Shown here: positions 1 to 12,651 of the stretch, piece after piece | Layout: every line of letters starts with the position of its first letter | Numbering within the stretch: the first letter of the stretch is position 1 | NCBI GenBank assembly: GCA_031835245.1 | Contig: JAVKOQ010000130.1 | Span: 1 to 64,000 of the forward strand | Origin: Balamuthia mandrillaris | Lineage: Eukaryota; Discosea; Longamoebia; Balamuthiidae | Reading direction: 5' to 3' | Length of the DNA stretch: 64,000 bases | The notes under the pieces: generated by a model | The model's database searches: none | What the model was told of the DNA's origin: nothing | The model's input: the letters and a program-made list of their open reading frames with translations, nothing else | Program-made: the position numbers and the translations under genes

Positions 1-618
1 CAAGCAATTCAATGTTACCTGCCTTCCTTGGCGTTGGAGTGTAGACATTCACACTAAATGTTTTTCATGTTGTGTGTAAGCTTTGAAACCTTCCTTTCCT
101 TTTTGAACCATTGGGAGAGTCAACTCTCACAGTCCTCAAAAATATAATTTCTTCTAGTTGATTCCTTCATCTCCATACATCTCCTTCTATAAGCAACTTA
201 TGATTATCTCCCAACCTAGCCTCATCTTCTATCCACAGGGTGCCTTGTGGGATGTATTTGCTTTAAGTCAATTGTGTGCTGTCTATCACCACCCCTAGAT
301 TTGACAAAGAGTAGTGCACACATAGACTTGACCAGTTGGGCAAACACAGGGAGTGTTGCACTAAGTCAAATAGTTAGAAAGGCTTCTGTGCTCCCTTGTT
401 TAACAATGCTGCACCTGTGTTGCAAGATAAGGTTCTAATCTGTTTCTTCTACAAGGCTGGTGAAGCCTATGGGGGTGGGCCTATCCCATATGTGGAAAAG
501 CCAGCAGCTATCCTCTTCTTCTCCTCTATCCTCCAATGTAGCCACTATCCACCAAAGCGGCGCCAACTTTGGTCCCTCCGCCAGAAGCATTTTGTCACAC
601 ATTGTCCTTGCTCATTAA

Positions 619-696
<78 letters not shown>

Positions 697-711
697 CTTT
701 TTTCTTCCCTT
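1..711. other. Upstream intergenic stretch with a CA microsatellite
   Basis: No coding exon could be supported here. Open frames are short and start-poor. The stretch ends in a long CA dinucleotide run just upstream of the Spartan start codon, so it probably holds the 5' flank of that gene and possibly the tail of a gene lying outside the window. Confidence 0.5.
619..694. repeat. (CA)n microsatellite
   Basis: An uninterrupted CA dinucleotide run of about 38 units lies less than 20 bases before the Spartan ATG at 712. It is the only long CA run in the window; the others are CT/GA or TTC based. Its place right at the 5' end of a gene makes it a likely length-variable site. Confidence 0.95.
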
Positions 712-1795
712 ATGAATGAAGTGCTGAAGAAGGAAGAGGAGAACAGGGAAGAAAAAGGACTGCACCAAGATCTGCTTTTTGCACTCCAGTTGCAAGAAGA
801 AGAACGTTATAACTACAAAAAGAAAGCAGCTTCTACCATCAGGCAAGAACAGAGTCCTCTTCTTTTTGCAGAGGAAACACTCGACCCAACTCCAGATTTA
901 CACGCTTTGTTCATACACTTTAACCATCAATTCTTTGATGAAGCACTCTCTTGTGTGGAAGTCAAGTGGAGCAAACGCATGACATTGTGTGGTTCTTTCC
1001 TTTGCCTCCTTTCTATTATTATACAAGGCATTTAGTTTCTAATGCTCTCAAAAAGATGTGCAGGTTTATGTACCTTTGAGGGCAAGGGTGGCTTGTGTTG
1101 TGTGAAGCTTAGTGAACCCTTGCTTAAGTTCCGTCCTCGCTCCGACCTTATTTCAACACTCCTACATGAAATGATTCATGCCTTCTTGTTCATCACTGTC
1201 CAAGAACGGTACGTTTTTGCTCGGACGCAAGAACACCAAGTGAGTGTGGTTGATCTTCCCACTTTGCATCAAACAGGGACAGGGATGCTCACGGACCGAG
1301 CTTTCAGTGGCACATGCAACGCATCAACAAAGAGGCTAATACCAATATAACCATTTATCACAGCTTCCACAATGAGGTGGACTACCACCGAGTGCACTGG
1401 TGGAGGTGTTCCCACTGCCACCACATTCTGAAGCGAAGTATGAACAGGTACGTACCTGTACACTGCACCCTTCTCTGAAAACACTCAATGTTACATTTTG
1501 GTATCAATACCAGACCGCCACGGCCAAGCGACCCCTGGTGGCCTCGGCACCAACGCCTATGTGGTGGTACTTACACAAAAATAAGAGAACCAGCAGGGCC
1601 TCCAAAGCGCTACCCCATTAAAACAAAACCAAGTACGTTTGCATTCCACTTTTACTCATTTTCAAAGGCACTGGTGGTGGTGGGCTAAATGTTTTTTTAG
1701 CTCCGCGAAAGGAGGGCAAGGCAAAGGCAACCAAGACACGCATGCAGCAAACTACCCTTCCCTGGAGATCCTTCAAACGTGACGAAAAACATTGA
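712..1795 (+). CDS. SPRTN: Spartan/SprT-like DNA-protein crosslink metalloprotease
   Basis: Spartan is a nuclear DNA-dependent zinc protease that degrades proteins crosslinked to DNA during replication. Exons are 712-986, 1056-1208, 1277-1447 and 1514 onward; phases agree. The SprT domain is unmistakable: MTLCAG, the FEGKGG loop, the active-site HEMIHA (His-Glu-x-x-His) and later a DRDAHGPSF segment carrying the third zinc ligand. The zinc-binding tail has HWWRC and RLCGGTYTKI. The 3' end is uncertain: reading straight on from exon 4 stops at 1688 (257 residues), whereas a strong donor at 1633 joined to an acceptor at 1667 gives a stop at 1795 (281 residues) and a basic tail ending MQQTTLPWRSF. 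That intron would be only 35 bases, shorter than the others (66-69). No UBZ domain is seen, so the protein is shorter than animal Spartan. Confidence 0.9.
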
Positions 1796-1969
1796 TTGAT
1801 TGCATCAAGAATGAATGTTAGTTTGCCATGATGGAATGGATGGATGGATGGATGGATGGTTGGATGATAGATACAATAGTGGCGACAACAGTTACTCTTT
1901 ATTGGTTTATCTTTCTCATCTGACTTTATGTCCCATTGATCGGCCTGATCTTGGCGCCCCTTAGCAAGA

Positions 1970-4900
1970 TCATGTATGCATATTTTTGGCAGAAGTAGGT
2001 GGGGAGAGACGAGGAGAAGTGCCAGCTGCATGGTGGGGCAACTCTCTAGAACTTTCTTGAGGGAGGTTGGTGGCAGGAATAGAGCGGGGCTGTAACTTGA
2101 TGCCAGTGTTTGAACCATATAGAGAGGAGGAGCGACTAAAGCCAGTGGGTTGCCTTGGGGAATCGCAGCTAGTGTCAGAGGCAGAAGAGGAGCTGCTAGT
2201 ATCCTCATTACCTGTGCCTGTAAGAGCTTCCAGGTTATAGCGTGCCTCAGCAAGAAGGTGCTCCACAAGCACTCGGTAGCCAGAAACGTCATTTCTTAAT
2301 TGCCCCAGTTTGATTTCTAGCTGCTGTTGAAGGCCGGTCATGTCCTCACTGCAAACCTTGCCGTGGATCTCCAAACCCTTTTGTAAGATATCAGATTGCA
2401 AGACTATTAAGAACTTAAGACGTTCCAACAGAGGCTGTAGTTCTGGATTTTGCCTTTCGAAGCTCTCTGTAAGGAAGGCCTTTTGGTACATTCCAATACC
2501 ACCACTAACAGCAGCGTCTATGACACCGTTCAAAATCATCGTGAAGGGATTTACGGGGATATCCTTGGCTGTCTTGGGATTGCTGTACTTGCTGATGGTT
2601 TCCTTAAGCTCTTCATTCTTGTTGTGAATGCTTCTGATGGCGTTCTCCAGCGGGGTAAGCTCCACAATTGTTGTAGTTTTGATATGCAGTCGGCGCTTGA
2701 TCGTTGGAAACGTGCCAGTCGTCTCAAAGAATCTATTTCTGATCCAAAGATCCTAAACATGGTTGTCATAATCATAATTTGATCAGTTGCGAGTTACGGT
2801 TTCTGGCGAGAGATGATAGAGAGAGAGAACGCCACAGAGACTGTTTACCTCAAATTCGTTTTCTTGCTTTTCTTTGGACTTGCGGAAAGGTTGAGAATAT
2901 ACAAATATGTTGACGTCGTTATATTCCTTGAACTTTTGAAGGGCTAAAGGCATACGGTCGTTTGAGCTTTTTTCCTTGCGATCTCTTTCCTCTTCACAAC
3001 TTGGCTTCACACTGTAGATCTGCAAGAACTGCTTGTATTGATTTCTCACCTCGGAACTGGGAGCCTCGGTGTAGGTTAACAATTCAGCAGATGGATATTG
3101 GCTTTTTATGCGTGCTTGGAAATCGCTTGCACGCTAGTCTCCCAAGTTCCAAATTTGGGTCAGAAACCACAAATAAAACTGACATTTGGGGGGGGAGGGG
3201 TAAAAAGCACAAACCTCCAATTCATAGCCTCTGTAAATGTACTCTGTATTGGCGAGACCTTCAGGAAAAGCTCTTCCCCAATAGCCTACATAGAAGTATT
3301 CTGGATAGAAGCGCTGTTCATTGGCTATAGAACGATAGAAATGTGCTTCTTTGGTCTGAAAAAGAAGGGTTAATACAGATAAAACTCGCTAGGCGAAAGA
3401 GGGGACGGCTACCTGAACATGGGATAACTTGTTGTAGTCGTAGAAGACGTTTTGATACAATTGGCGCATTTGCTCCAACAACTCGACAGCCTTTTCCCAA
3501 TACTTGCCTTTATCAAAGTATTCTACTGCTTCTAAATAGAGTTGCTCCTAAAGAGTACACGCAGCGTGAGAAGGTGAGAAAAAAGTACTATGTGGGGCAA
3601 AAGAGAAACAAGTTTTTCAAGCTTGTACCTTTCTTTCCCACGACTTTTGAACTTGTGGAAATGAAGGAGGCGCCGGTGGTAGAGGTTTGTCTGACCAGTC
3701 AAGAAGGTCAGCATGGAGCAGTATGGTAAGGCCAGCTTCCACAAAGTGGGAACCTTTCTTGTGTTGGTTCACCAAATCGTGGACATACTTCAAATATTTA
3801 TCACGTCGATCCGTTTGCTTCAAGTATTCCATAAGTTCAACGGTGGCTTCTGTCCTATCATCCTCGTAGCCCTTGGCTTTGTTATTTTCATCTCCGAGGG
3901 AGTACATGCGTAAGCTGGTCAGTAGCTTCAGAAGCTTTTGCATATCTCCAAGGAATATTAGACCTTCTTCTCTCATTTTGTTGTCCGGCTCCGCTTCAAA
4001 TCTCTCACGTAAGATAGAGGAGAAGTATTCCTTGAAGTCATCGCTGATGTGCTTTGTGCCTTGTGCAGCAGCAGCAGGGCCAGATGAGGTTTGTCGTCGG
4101 GTACCGCCACCTTTCTCTATTTTGTGGTGAGAGAGGAGGGAAGGGGGGAAATGGTGAGAAAGCGTGAATGTGAGGATTAGGAAGGTGCATAGAGTTGACC
4201 TACCCAAAAGTGAGGCTCTACGTGGGCGCAGGCTATCGGCATAGCTATGGTTCACAAGTTTATCCAAAGTATCGATAGTTTGCTGTTCCACGCCTCTGAA
4301 GGATTGAGTGACGCGGAACTCTCTAACTAATGCTGAAAAATATAGATCCAAACCTGCCATCTTGACAGTTTCCTCCTCGAGCATGGCCAATTGCAGGAAA
4401 GGACCGGCCAACATCTTTAAGAAGTGAGTCTGGTGGTTATCGAGCAGTTTCCACACTTTTTGGAACGTTTGCATAGCTGCGAGTCTCATGTCACCATATT
4501 TTTTCTTCACGAGGGCTTGTTTGGTTGCACCAAAATGTTCCAGCATCAGCGAGCGAGAGGTGATGAACTCGATAGCCAGCTCGAAGAAATTGGCAAGCAT
4601 ATCGTACATTATTGCTTGTTGTTCAGCGGATGCGGCAAGGGCAGAGGCAGAAACAGGCGTAGATACTGGGGCCATCGCCTTTGAAGGCCTGGCGTGAGGT
4701 GATGCAGCCGCAGGTGTCCTTCTGGGGGAATTCAATGTACGTGGCGGTACCACAGGTTTGTTGTTGGTCTCCCCAGAAAAGAGAGTTTTGATGATAAGTT
4801 GGGGCAGGGCGTCCTGGCCCAACGTGTTCAAGACTTTGCTTAGCGTGGCCATAAGGAACATTGTCATGCCAAACCAATTCTCTGGGAAAAGCGCATTTTT

Positions 4901-6235
4901 CTTCCTTCCTGGCTGTATGAATGATAACAATCTCTTGAATAGAATTTTCAGGAAGTGCTGTTGCAACAGACATAAAGTCAACAAAATGGAATCGGTGGTG
5001 AGCAAGGATGCATAGCAAGCGTTTTGCCTACCTGTGCCCCAGTATGGTCAGTGAAAATACGCATTAGCACGGAGTAATCTCCGGGTTCCATCATATAAAG
5101 AATGCTGAAGAAACCACGTTAGGGAATTGTTTTTTTTTTTTCGAGGAAAATGTTAGAGAACTCACCTAAGGATGCAGACCACAACATCTTGCTTCATGTC
5201 CTCTCCCGAGAACTTGCCCAAGGAAGTTATCAAGTCCGGCAATAGACTTACAAGGCCAACTTGCTCAGCGCTAGTTTTATCCTTCAAAGATGGCAGAATT
5301 GGTGGTTAACATAGAAGTTAAGCGTAGCTAACAAAGGCGGGAAGGAAATGTATATACTTTCAGTGCGCCTTGGAGTTGGTCAATGACAAAGAAAAGCAAG
5401 CGAATACAGTGGCGCTGCTCTTCACTGTTCCCACCTCTGGTAATATGGAACCTCAATTGGTTGATAACCATGGTAGAAAGCAACTCGCGAGAACCTGTAA
5501 TAATGGGTCACACCGGTATTACATCTGTGCCTCAGTGAACAACAACACTGGGAGCAACGTACTGTCATTTTCAAACAAGTCTCCAGCAACGAAGGAGGTT
5601 ATCAGCTGTAATTTTTGTACGTTCAAATTTTTGGCTTCTGACATTTGCACCGACTCTATGAATTTGCTCGCCACCGAACTTAATTGTTGAATGGTGAAAA
5701 CATTGTAAAGGTGAGGAAAGCAGCGATCAAATTGCTTTAGGGCAACTGTTTGGGCCCCAATCAGCAGGTCTGAGGTTTGGCTCATCAAGCCGTTGATTGA
5801 ATCAAAAAGCAGAAGCATGTTGTCTCTGAACTTAACGTCGTTTGGGACGCTAATCTTTGCAAGCTCGGGCTTCGTCGGTTGGTTACTTTTCAAATGCTCG
5901 TAAACCATTCTCGAAAATACGATAATCTTGAACAGATATTCCAATGCCTTCAGAGTCGGAATAAGCTTCTTCGAGTTTTGGGCCATATTTGTAGATTCTA
6001 CAGTCCCACAGCTGTTGAGGAATTGATCTTTCAAGCATTTCATCAACGTATTATGAATCTCAGCAAATACCATTTGAGATTCTTTGCTTATTTTTTCGCC
6101 TTGGTTAAACACGAGCGCTTTCATTTTGTCTGCATCTCCTGCTGGTCGTCTTGGGGGGCGCGGCGGTGGCATCTTACGAGCTCCTTCTTTGGGTATCTCC
6201 TCGCTGGCCTCCTCTTTGGCAACTATTACCAAGAG

Positions 6236-6272
<37 letters not shown>

Positions 6273-9200
6273 ATTATAGTTACCTTCCAAATGACGCTCA
6301 ATGTAGTAATCCAGAACTCCACGGAAATTGACAAAGCGGGAAGTTTTGTCATCAACTAAGATACCAATTGCTCTTACAATGGCCTCATACCTTACATTTG
6401 AAACAAATTTAATTGATGGGTTACGGTTTGTGTGTTAGTAGATGAATTGTGGTCAAGAGAGAGAGAGAGAGAGAGATTACGTTAACAAGCACACTTGGAT
6501 ATCGTTCTTGGCGTATGGAGAAACAAGAATTGAGAACATAGAATCAAAGGTTTCTCTTATGAACTATAAGGAACGGTAGTAAGTTAGACATGATAACAAC
6601 GTACAAAGTGGGAAACCTACTTTGATAATTTCGAAAGAATCTACAAAAGAAAACTTATTGAGCACGCTTCCCAGGTTGGTGGGGTCTTTCTGCCAGTTCA
6701 AGAGTGCTAACATAGAGGCTAAGAAAGACCGAAATTAGCCAGGATGAATAGCAACAAGAGAGAAACAACAAGAAAGAAACGACAAGAAAGAAAGCAAAGA
6801 AGAGAAGAGAAGAACCAGAAAAGAGAGCAAGCGCAGAAAAACAAGAAGAAATAACAATAACAAATCACAGAAAAAAAAAAAGAACGGAGAGAGGAAAACT
6901 AGGAAATAGAGGTAAACAAGAAGTGAGAAGGGAGATATTGTACAGTTTTGTGTGAGCGAAGTGGAGCATAGCAAAGTTCGGATTTTGAGACTTTCGCCCT
7001 TACGCAATATCATTTGTTTTCCTGCATCTAGTCACAAGTAAAAAGATCAGGCAACCAAGATTGCGAAAAGGATAAAGCGAAGCTACAAACCAGATCCTCT
7101 AAGATAGAATACTCGCTCGTCAACTTGCTTAGGGGGTTTGTACATTTGCAGTTCATGGAATCCATCGCTTAGCACAGTGCCATCGTTGTTTGTTAAGCGT
7201 GCAAATGTGTAGGAAAACACTTTGTTAGCTTTCTTCCCAGTTTTGCCTCCTCTAGAAGCTGATTGTAGGCAAAAATATAGATGACAGCGCGCATAGTCCT
7301 GCGGCTGGATGCTAATGCGAATGGTCTCGTTCCATCTAGGTGCTCCTGGAAAGGAACATGTTAGTCTTGTAAAAGAGTGTGGCCAATGATATCTAAGTTT
7401 AATAATACCATTCTTGTAAAGTACCCACGAGCGGTACTCCGAAGAAGGCTCAGACCCAGAGCCAAAGCAGACAGCACCTGGAACAGTGTTACCATTCTCG
7501 TCACGGACAGTCACCAACAATTCCGCATTTTTTTCCGTGCCCTCACTTGCAAGAACTGCGCTATCGAGAGTAAGGTAGAAGTCGTTGCGATTGTGTCCTG
7601 GTAGCACCACATCCGGGAGGCCCAACTTTTGTTGTACAGGATATGCTTGGAGTGTTTCATTTAAGGTCTTGGTCTACTTGTGTTAAGTTTATAAACAAGG
7701 AAAAAAGACACAACAAGAAAGAAGATCGTTATGAAAAAACTTACCTCTTCGACAGTACCAGCATACAGAGTAAGACCAATGCTAATCTGTCCCTTATCAG
7801 TGGGTTGCACGGTTGTACCAAGCTGATTTACCAAAGCTACTCATCGCGCAACAAGAAAGACAAAGTCTCTCAGATCAAATAGCTAAACTGCAACAAAACC
7901 TAGAACGGAGGTACCTTCTACAAGACCGGCAAACTGCGATTCTTCTCTGGGTGCATAGAGGGTTACAGACAGCTCTGTTTCCTTGTTCAATTCTAGCCCT
8001 GCATTGGAAAGGTTGATCACAGAGCAAGCGAAGGGTCTTCTGTAGCCCTCGGAGGTGCTTGAGTCCTGTGTGGTTTTGTATTTACCAAAAACGGAGACTT
8101 GAATTGGTCTGGTTCTTTCCAAATTTCGCTGTATCTACATACCTTGGATACAAGACTCCTGGCTTTGGCTTGACTTGCATTTGTTCGACCAGTGTCATCA
8201 TAGATAAGTTTACCTTTGCGGAGCATCCTGCAGGCTAGGTGAATTTGTCCTGTGGTCAATTCATCCACCTGGAGAGATTTGATGTCAATAATCGCATTGA
8301 GAGACACAGGACTTAAACTAACCTCAAAAAAGGTTTTGATGGTGCCTATAGCGTTTATATCTGGTGGCAGACCCTGAGCTGTGAGAAACACTCTAAATTC
8401 TTCAGTGATGTGCTCTTTCTTTGCAATATCGTACAGGGAAAAGTAAAGCTCCGTGGGTTCTCCAACCTTCTCGACCACAACGACGCCACAGTTAGAACTG
8501 AGGTGATTTCAAAAAAAAATAAACATAGAACGAACCTGGCACATCGAAACTTTCAGTTCAAACAACAGCGTGAAGGGATGTTTTACGGAGCCGGTAATAT
8601 CGACACCGCTATTTGAGTGCTTTAAGGCAGGTGTGGTCTCGATGACATCACCTGACATCCAGAGTGAGCTAGCAGCTTTGGGAGACGTGCCTGTCTTCTC
8701 TTGACCTTCAGGCATGGCTTTGGGCTTAGTTGCAGCATTAAGCGGTATTCCTTTGGAGCGAAGGTCTTTAAGGGTGACAGCTCTCTCGAATTTGCGAGGC
8801 ATCGATAGAACAGAACTTCCAGTTTCGTCCTCCTTGACCGTGGTTGTTCTAACTGCCAGCTCTTTGTGCTATTATTATAACAAGGTCTCAGCCATTACAA
8901 AGAATGAAGATGGAACCAAAAAAAAGCAAGAATCCCACCATACGATACAGATCCACGATGGGGGTATTCTTTTCAGTAGCAGGTTCTCCGGAGGAGGTAC
9001 GAATGATCATGTCCAATCCCATCACTCTCCTTCCTTGTTCAATGGACTTGATCACTTTCAACTTTATCTTTTCAACAACTTCCTGTAGGGGTAAATGAAA
9101 ATAGGAAAGCGTTACTGCTTATTCAGACAACAGCAAGTTAGTACCATCATGATAGGCAATAATTACCGGCGAAGTGTGAGGAGAAGACAGGATGCGGTTC

Positions 9201-9877
9201 CACCCCAGCAGATTTTTGATTTGATCTCGTATGCGTTCATATTCAGATATTTTGCGTTGCTGCAAACAAGAAGGAAGGAATGGCTCAATGAATGTTGAGG
9301 GAGGTGTGGCCTGCGCACGGGGAAAGAGAGGGAGAAAGTACCGCGTAATATTGACGCATGAGAACAACCCATTCACGTAAAACGGTACGCAATTCTTTTG
9401 TAACCGGATCACGCGCCTCTTGCGCGCGCACTACGTGAACATAGCTCTTGGGGAAAATGCCTCTTTTTTCAGTACTGCCAACGTTTTTTGGGGTAGTTGG
9501 TGATTCTGTGGAGTCTGTAGCCCCGGTTCCGGCCGCTGACTTCTTGCCTGAGGAAGCTTCAAGGCATGTTTTGGCAGGGAGAAGCACTCCCTTGTACCAG
9601 CCCTCTAACTCCTCCTCGATCTTGAACTGATCGCCTAATTCAAACGAAAGCTGATAGAGAGCTTGGGAGGGGTCTGGAGTGTAGGAGTACAGCGCTGTAC
9701 TCAAGCAACGAGCCCAAGCCACAACGTTACTCTCTCATACATTTTTGGGGAAAGTAGTGCTGAAGAAAAGCAAAGGGGGGCAGGCCTACCATATCCCTTT
9801 GCGGAAACTTTGGTCCAAGAAGTGCTGGCAAAGGCCCACCTCTGCCTGTTGATCCCAACGCTCTTGCGAGCGTCCAT
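1970..9877 (-). CDS. DOCK-family Rho/Rac guanine nucleotide exchange factor with N-terminal SH3
   Basis: DOCK proteins activate Rac/Cdc42 GTPases and drive actin-based movement and uptake. The gene is read right to left with many short introns. Exon 1 is 9877-9790 (starts MDARKSVGINRQR) and exon 2 is 9733-9342, giving an SH3 domain (ALYSYTP...FELGDQFKIEEE...GIFPKSYV). The DHR1/C2 lipid-binding domain lies near 7.1-7.6 kb (NDFYLTLDSA, RWNETIRI). The DHR2 catalytic domain ends the protein: GYWGRAFPEGLANTEYIYRG near 3.2-3.3 kb, exon 3133-2849 with KEYNDVNIFVYSQPFRK, and last exon 2752-1970 with DLWIRNRFFETTG, FPTIKRR and LTPLENAI. The serine-rich tail after DHR2 is about 80 residues. The SH3 places it with the DOCK-A/B (DOCK180) classes rather than the PH-bearing Zizimins. 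Middle exons were not all resolved, so total length is not stated. Confidence 0.92.
6238..6269. repeat. (GA)n microsatellite in a DOCK intron
   Basis: A run of GA on the plus strand lies in an intron of the minus-strand DOCK gene, so the transcript carries CU repeats. A second, shorter run lies at about 6456-6475. Both fit the window-wide pattern of pyrimidine-strand repeats in introns. Confidence 0.85.
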
Positions 9878-10261
9878 CCTATTTGTCTGCTACTGCTAGT
9901 TGGTTGTTTTTTTTTTTGTTTTTGGGAGGGGGAACACAGACCCGCACACCACCAGTTGTTGTTGTTTCAGCAATTGCTGCTGGCATTATTAATTGGGGTG
10001 TTAAATTAAACTGTTTCCATTTAACGGTTTATTGAGGTCATCATGTGCAGAGCTAGAGCAACGTTCGTGGGGGGGTTGTGTGTCCACCCCTCAGACATAA
10101 TGTGGCGGCAAGAGAATTCGAGGAACAAGCTAGCAAAGGGCGCACCAACAGAAGGGAGGGGTGGGTGTTGTTGGCTTGTCTATTGGCACTAGTTGTTGTT
10201 GTTTGCCACCACCAGCAGGAAGGAGGGCAAGCAAGCCATCGGCAACTCTTTCTTAACAAAA
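9878..10261. other. Divergent promoter region between DOCK and the export adaptor gene
   Basis: About 380 bases separate the two start codons, which point away from each other. The stretch is rich in short T, G and TTG runs. No open frame is convincing and no defined motif was recognised; it probably holds both promoters. Confidence 0.5.
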
Positions 10262-11420
10262 ATGAGTCAGCAAAGCGTTGAAAAGAAGCTGGATTTGCCT
10301 TTGGGTACGCCGCATGCTTGCTATTTTTACTTGGACCTTTTTGCACAACCGCCCCCCAGAGGGAGAGGGAAAGGCCTTTGGTCTACAATCGAACGACCGA
10401 TTAGGGGTGGTGCAGCTGCTAACATTAGCCCTCTCTTCAGACGCGATTATAAAGCAGAACCAGCAGCAACAGAAGCGCTCCAAGCCAAAAACAAATGCTA
10501 AGCCGAAGCAGGTAATAATTGTGCAATAGCTATTCAGCTTCAAGCCGCCTCCGTACTTACCCCAGCTCATAGATGTCAGGCAGACAACCTATCTCCAAAA
10601 AAGCGGGTCCCGCACAGAGGGTGCCAAGAGGTCCCGTTCCTCAACAAAACAGAGCCCCGCGGGCTGCCGGCCACGGCTTTGTCCAGCGGTCCCAACCACC
10701 CGCCACCAGGCGCCCCCTTCCCCACAGACCACCACCCTCCTCTGCTTCTTCCCCTGCTTCTCTAGACTTTAAAATCACAATTGAAAACCCGTTGGCCACT
10801 CGCAGGACTGCCCCTAAGCCCAACCGTCCTCAAGCCTCACCTGCCCCTAAAGTACAAAGCGTTGTTGTCTCTCAAATCAACAGGTTCGATTGCTCTTGCT
10901 CTTGCTCTTGCTCTTGCTCTTGCTCTTGCTCTTGCTCTTGCTCTTGCTCTTGCTCTTGCTCTTGCTCTTGCTCTTGCTCTTGCTTAGTGCATTTATTTGC
11001 TAACACATGCTACTCTGTGATTATCTTGAAGACATCTGATGAGTAAACCTCCGATAAGCCAGCGCACAAACAAAGCCAACCGCGAGAAAAAAGTGGTTAG
11101 TGTTGACTTTGCTTATGTGTGCTTTTTTCATTTACTTCCAGTATCAAACCACTCATGCCCAAAACTGTACAACAGAAGGTGCCCGCTGTACAGTCCCCCA
11201 TTGATAAGCGCTCTTCTGTGGCGCGCACTGCGGCAAAAAGGGTACTTCTTTTATAGTTCCCGCATTTCACCCAACTAACAAAACGTAACAACAATGAATA
11301 CAAAAATAGGTGCAACCTGCAAATAACGTCACGTTGAACGAACGCTTCTCCGCCGTGACAAGAAAAGTGACAAGACCTCAACAGCAGCAACAGCGCATTG
11401 TAAAACCTTATCAATCGTAA
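10262..11420 (+). CDS. CHTOP/UIF-like mRNA export adaptor
   Basis: Proteins of this kind bridge spliced mRNA to the export helicase UAP56/DDX39 in the nucleus. Exon 1 (10262-10304) and exon 2 (10441-10511) splice to give LDLPLDAIIKQNQ, a good match to the UAP56-binding motif of ALY/UIF proteins. Exon 3 (10573-10883) is Arg/Pro/Gln-rich. Exon 4 begins at 11032, exon 5 is 11142-11241, and the last exon carries NVTLNERFSAV, the short motif found near the end of CHTOP and UIF, then a basic Gln-rich tail and stop near 11420. The intron at 10884-11031 is mostly a hexanucleotide repeat. The exon 4 to exon 5 junction does not keep frame as written; the run of six A at the end of exon 4 is a likely place for a one-base error. 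Family call rests on the two short motifs. Confidence 0.65.
10888..10983 (+). repeat. Hexanucleotide (TTGCTC)n repeat inside an intron
   Basis: About 16 units of a six-base repeat fill most of the third intron of the export adaptor gene. All three forward frames stay open (reading Ser-Cys or Leu-Ala repeats), which mimics coding sequence, but good splice sites flank it (donor after CAACAG at 10884, acceptor ending 11031), so it is read here as intronic. Confidence 0.85.
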
Positions 11421-11516
11421 GGAGTAGACATGGAGATAGAGATGGTCAAGGGTGGCATGTTTCCAAGTTAGATGCTAGTAAACATATGGAGTATCGTTGG
11501 TGGCTACTCGGGCCAG

Positions 11517-12610
11517 CTAAGAGTCGCTGTTTATGTGCTTCTTGAGGCGCTCATTTTCTTGGCGTAGCTTCCGATTTTCCATCACTAATGCAGAGACCAG
11601 CTGGTGTAACCGTTCTAACTCATCCAACACTTCTTCAGCAGCAGGCGGTGCTATTGTCGTTGTGGTGCTGCATTTTTTGATGTGTTGAGGAAATGGTGAT
11701 GCACGCAAAATCAGAACCACCATCACATCATTTCAAAGGAGAGAGAACAACGGAAAAGAAGAGAGAAGAGACCTGAAGATGGCACACTCATCCGTATTTC
11801 TTTGTAAGAGCGAAGAAGCAGAAGCAGGAGTTTTTTGGATTTGCTCAAGAACAGCATGAAGGAGCTTTTGTTGCTGCTGACTTTGCTGACAGAGCAGCAA
11901 GACCTGTTGTTGCAGAGGAAGCTGCATCATAAGGGGGCTGACCTGTTGCAGCTGGCCTATGTCGGTGGGGCCACTACTAATAGGGCCATAAGGAGTGGAT
12001 TCTATGAGCGGTGACGTCAATCCGCTGCCATCTTTGGTGTCGCGGCGTGGGGCAGCGCTGTTGGCATTAGTAGTTCCTTTGTTAACCACCATAAAACGCC
12101 CTTTGCGTTGTCCAGCAGCATCTCCTCCCCCACTACCGCTTTGACTAGGGATAGAGAGTGGGTCTGAACCCCCAACACCTTCCGCAGCGGATACACCAGA
12201 AGCCACGATGGTGAAGCGGCCTCTCTTTCCCTCCCCGCTTCCTCCACTACCCAGAGCAGAGGAGGAAGCGTCTGTCGCACTGGTAGCTTTTTTGTTGCCA
12301 CTATCCTCGGTGCTATCTTGTGGAATGGAAAAGTCCCAATCATCCTCTGCCTCGCTGCCTTCTGTTTGTTGTTGCTGGTGCTGTGGATGCGGTGTGGCAG
12401 GCAGGCTGCCATCCTTTGCTCGGGAATGCGTTGAATCCTTGTTGGGATGAGTTTTCTTCACACGCTCCCACAAGGGAGGCAGCTTTGCCAGCAGTTGCCC
12501 AGCTAAAAATTCAGGTCCTTTTGCTTTTTTGAAGAACTTGTGTTCTAGTAGTTTGGTGGCGGTAGGTCTGTCGTGTTGTTAACAACAAATCGAGCTAGAG
12601 CGAGCGAGAG

Positions 12611-12651
<41 letters not shown>

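Noticed and set aside
1618-2292. 224-codon minus-strand open frame
   Set aside because: It overlaps the last DOCK exon in another frame and resembles no family.
10888-10983. Ser-Cys or Leu-Ala repeat protein
   Set aside because: The hexanucleotide repeat is flanked by good splice sites that keep the adaptor frame, so it is intronic.
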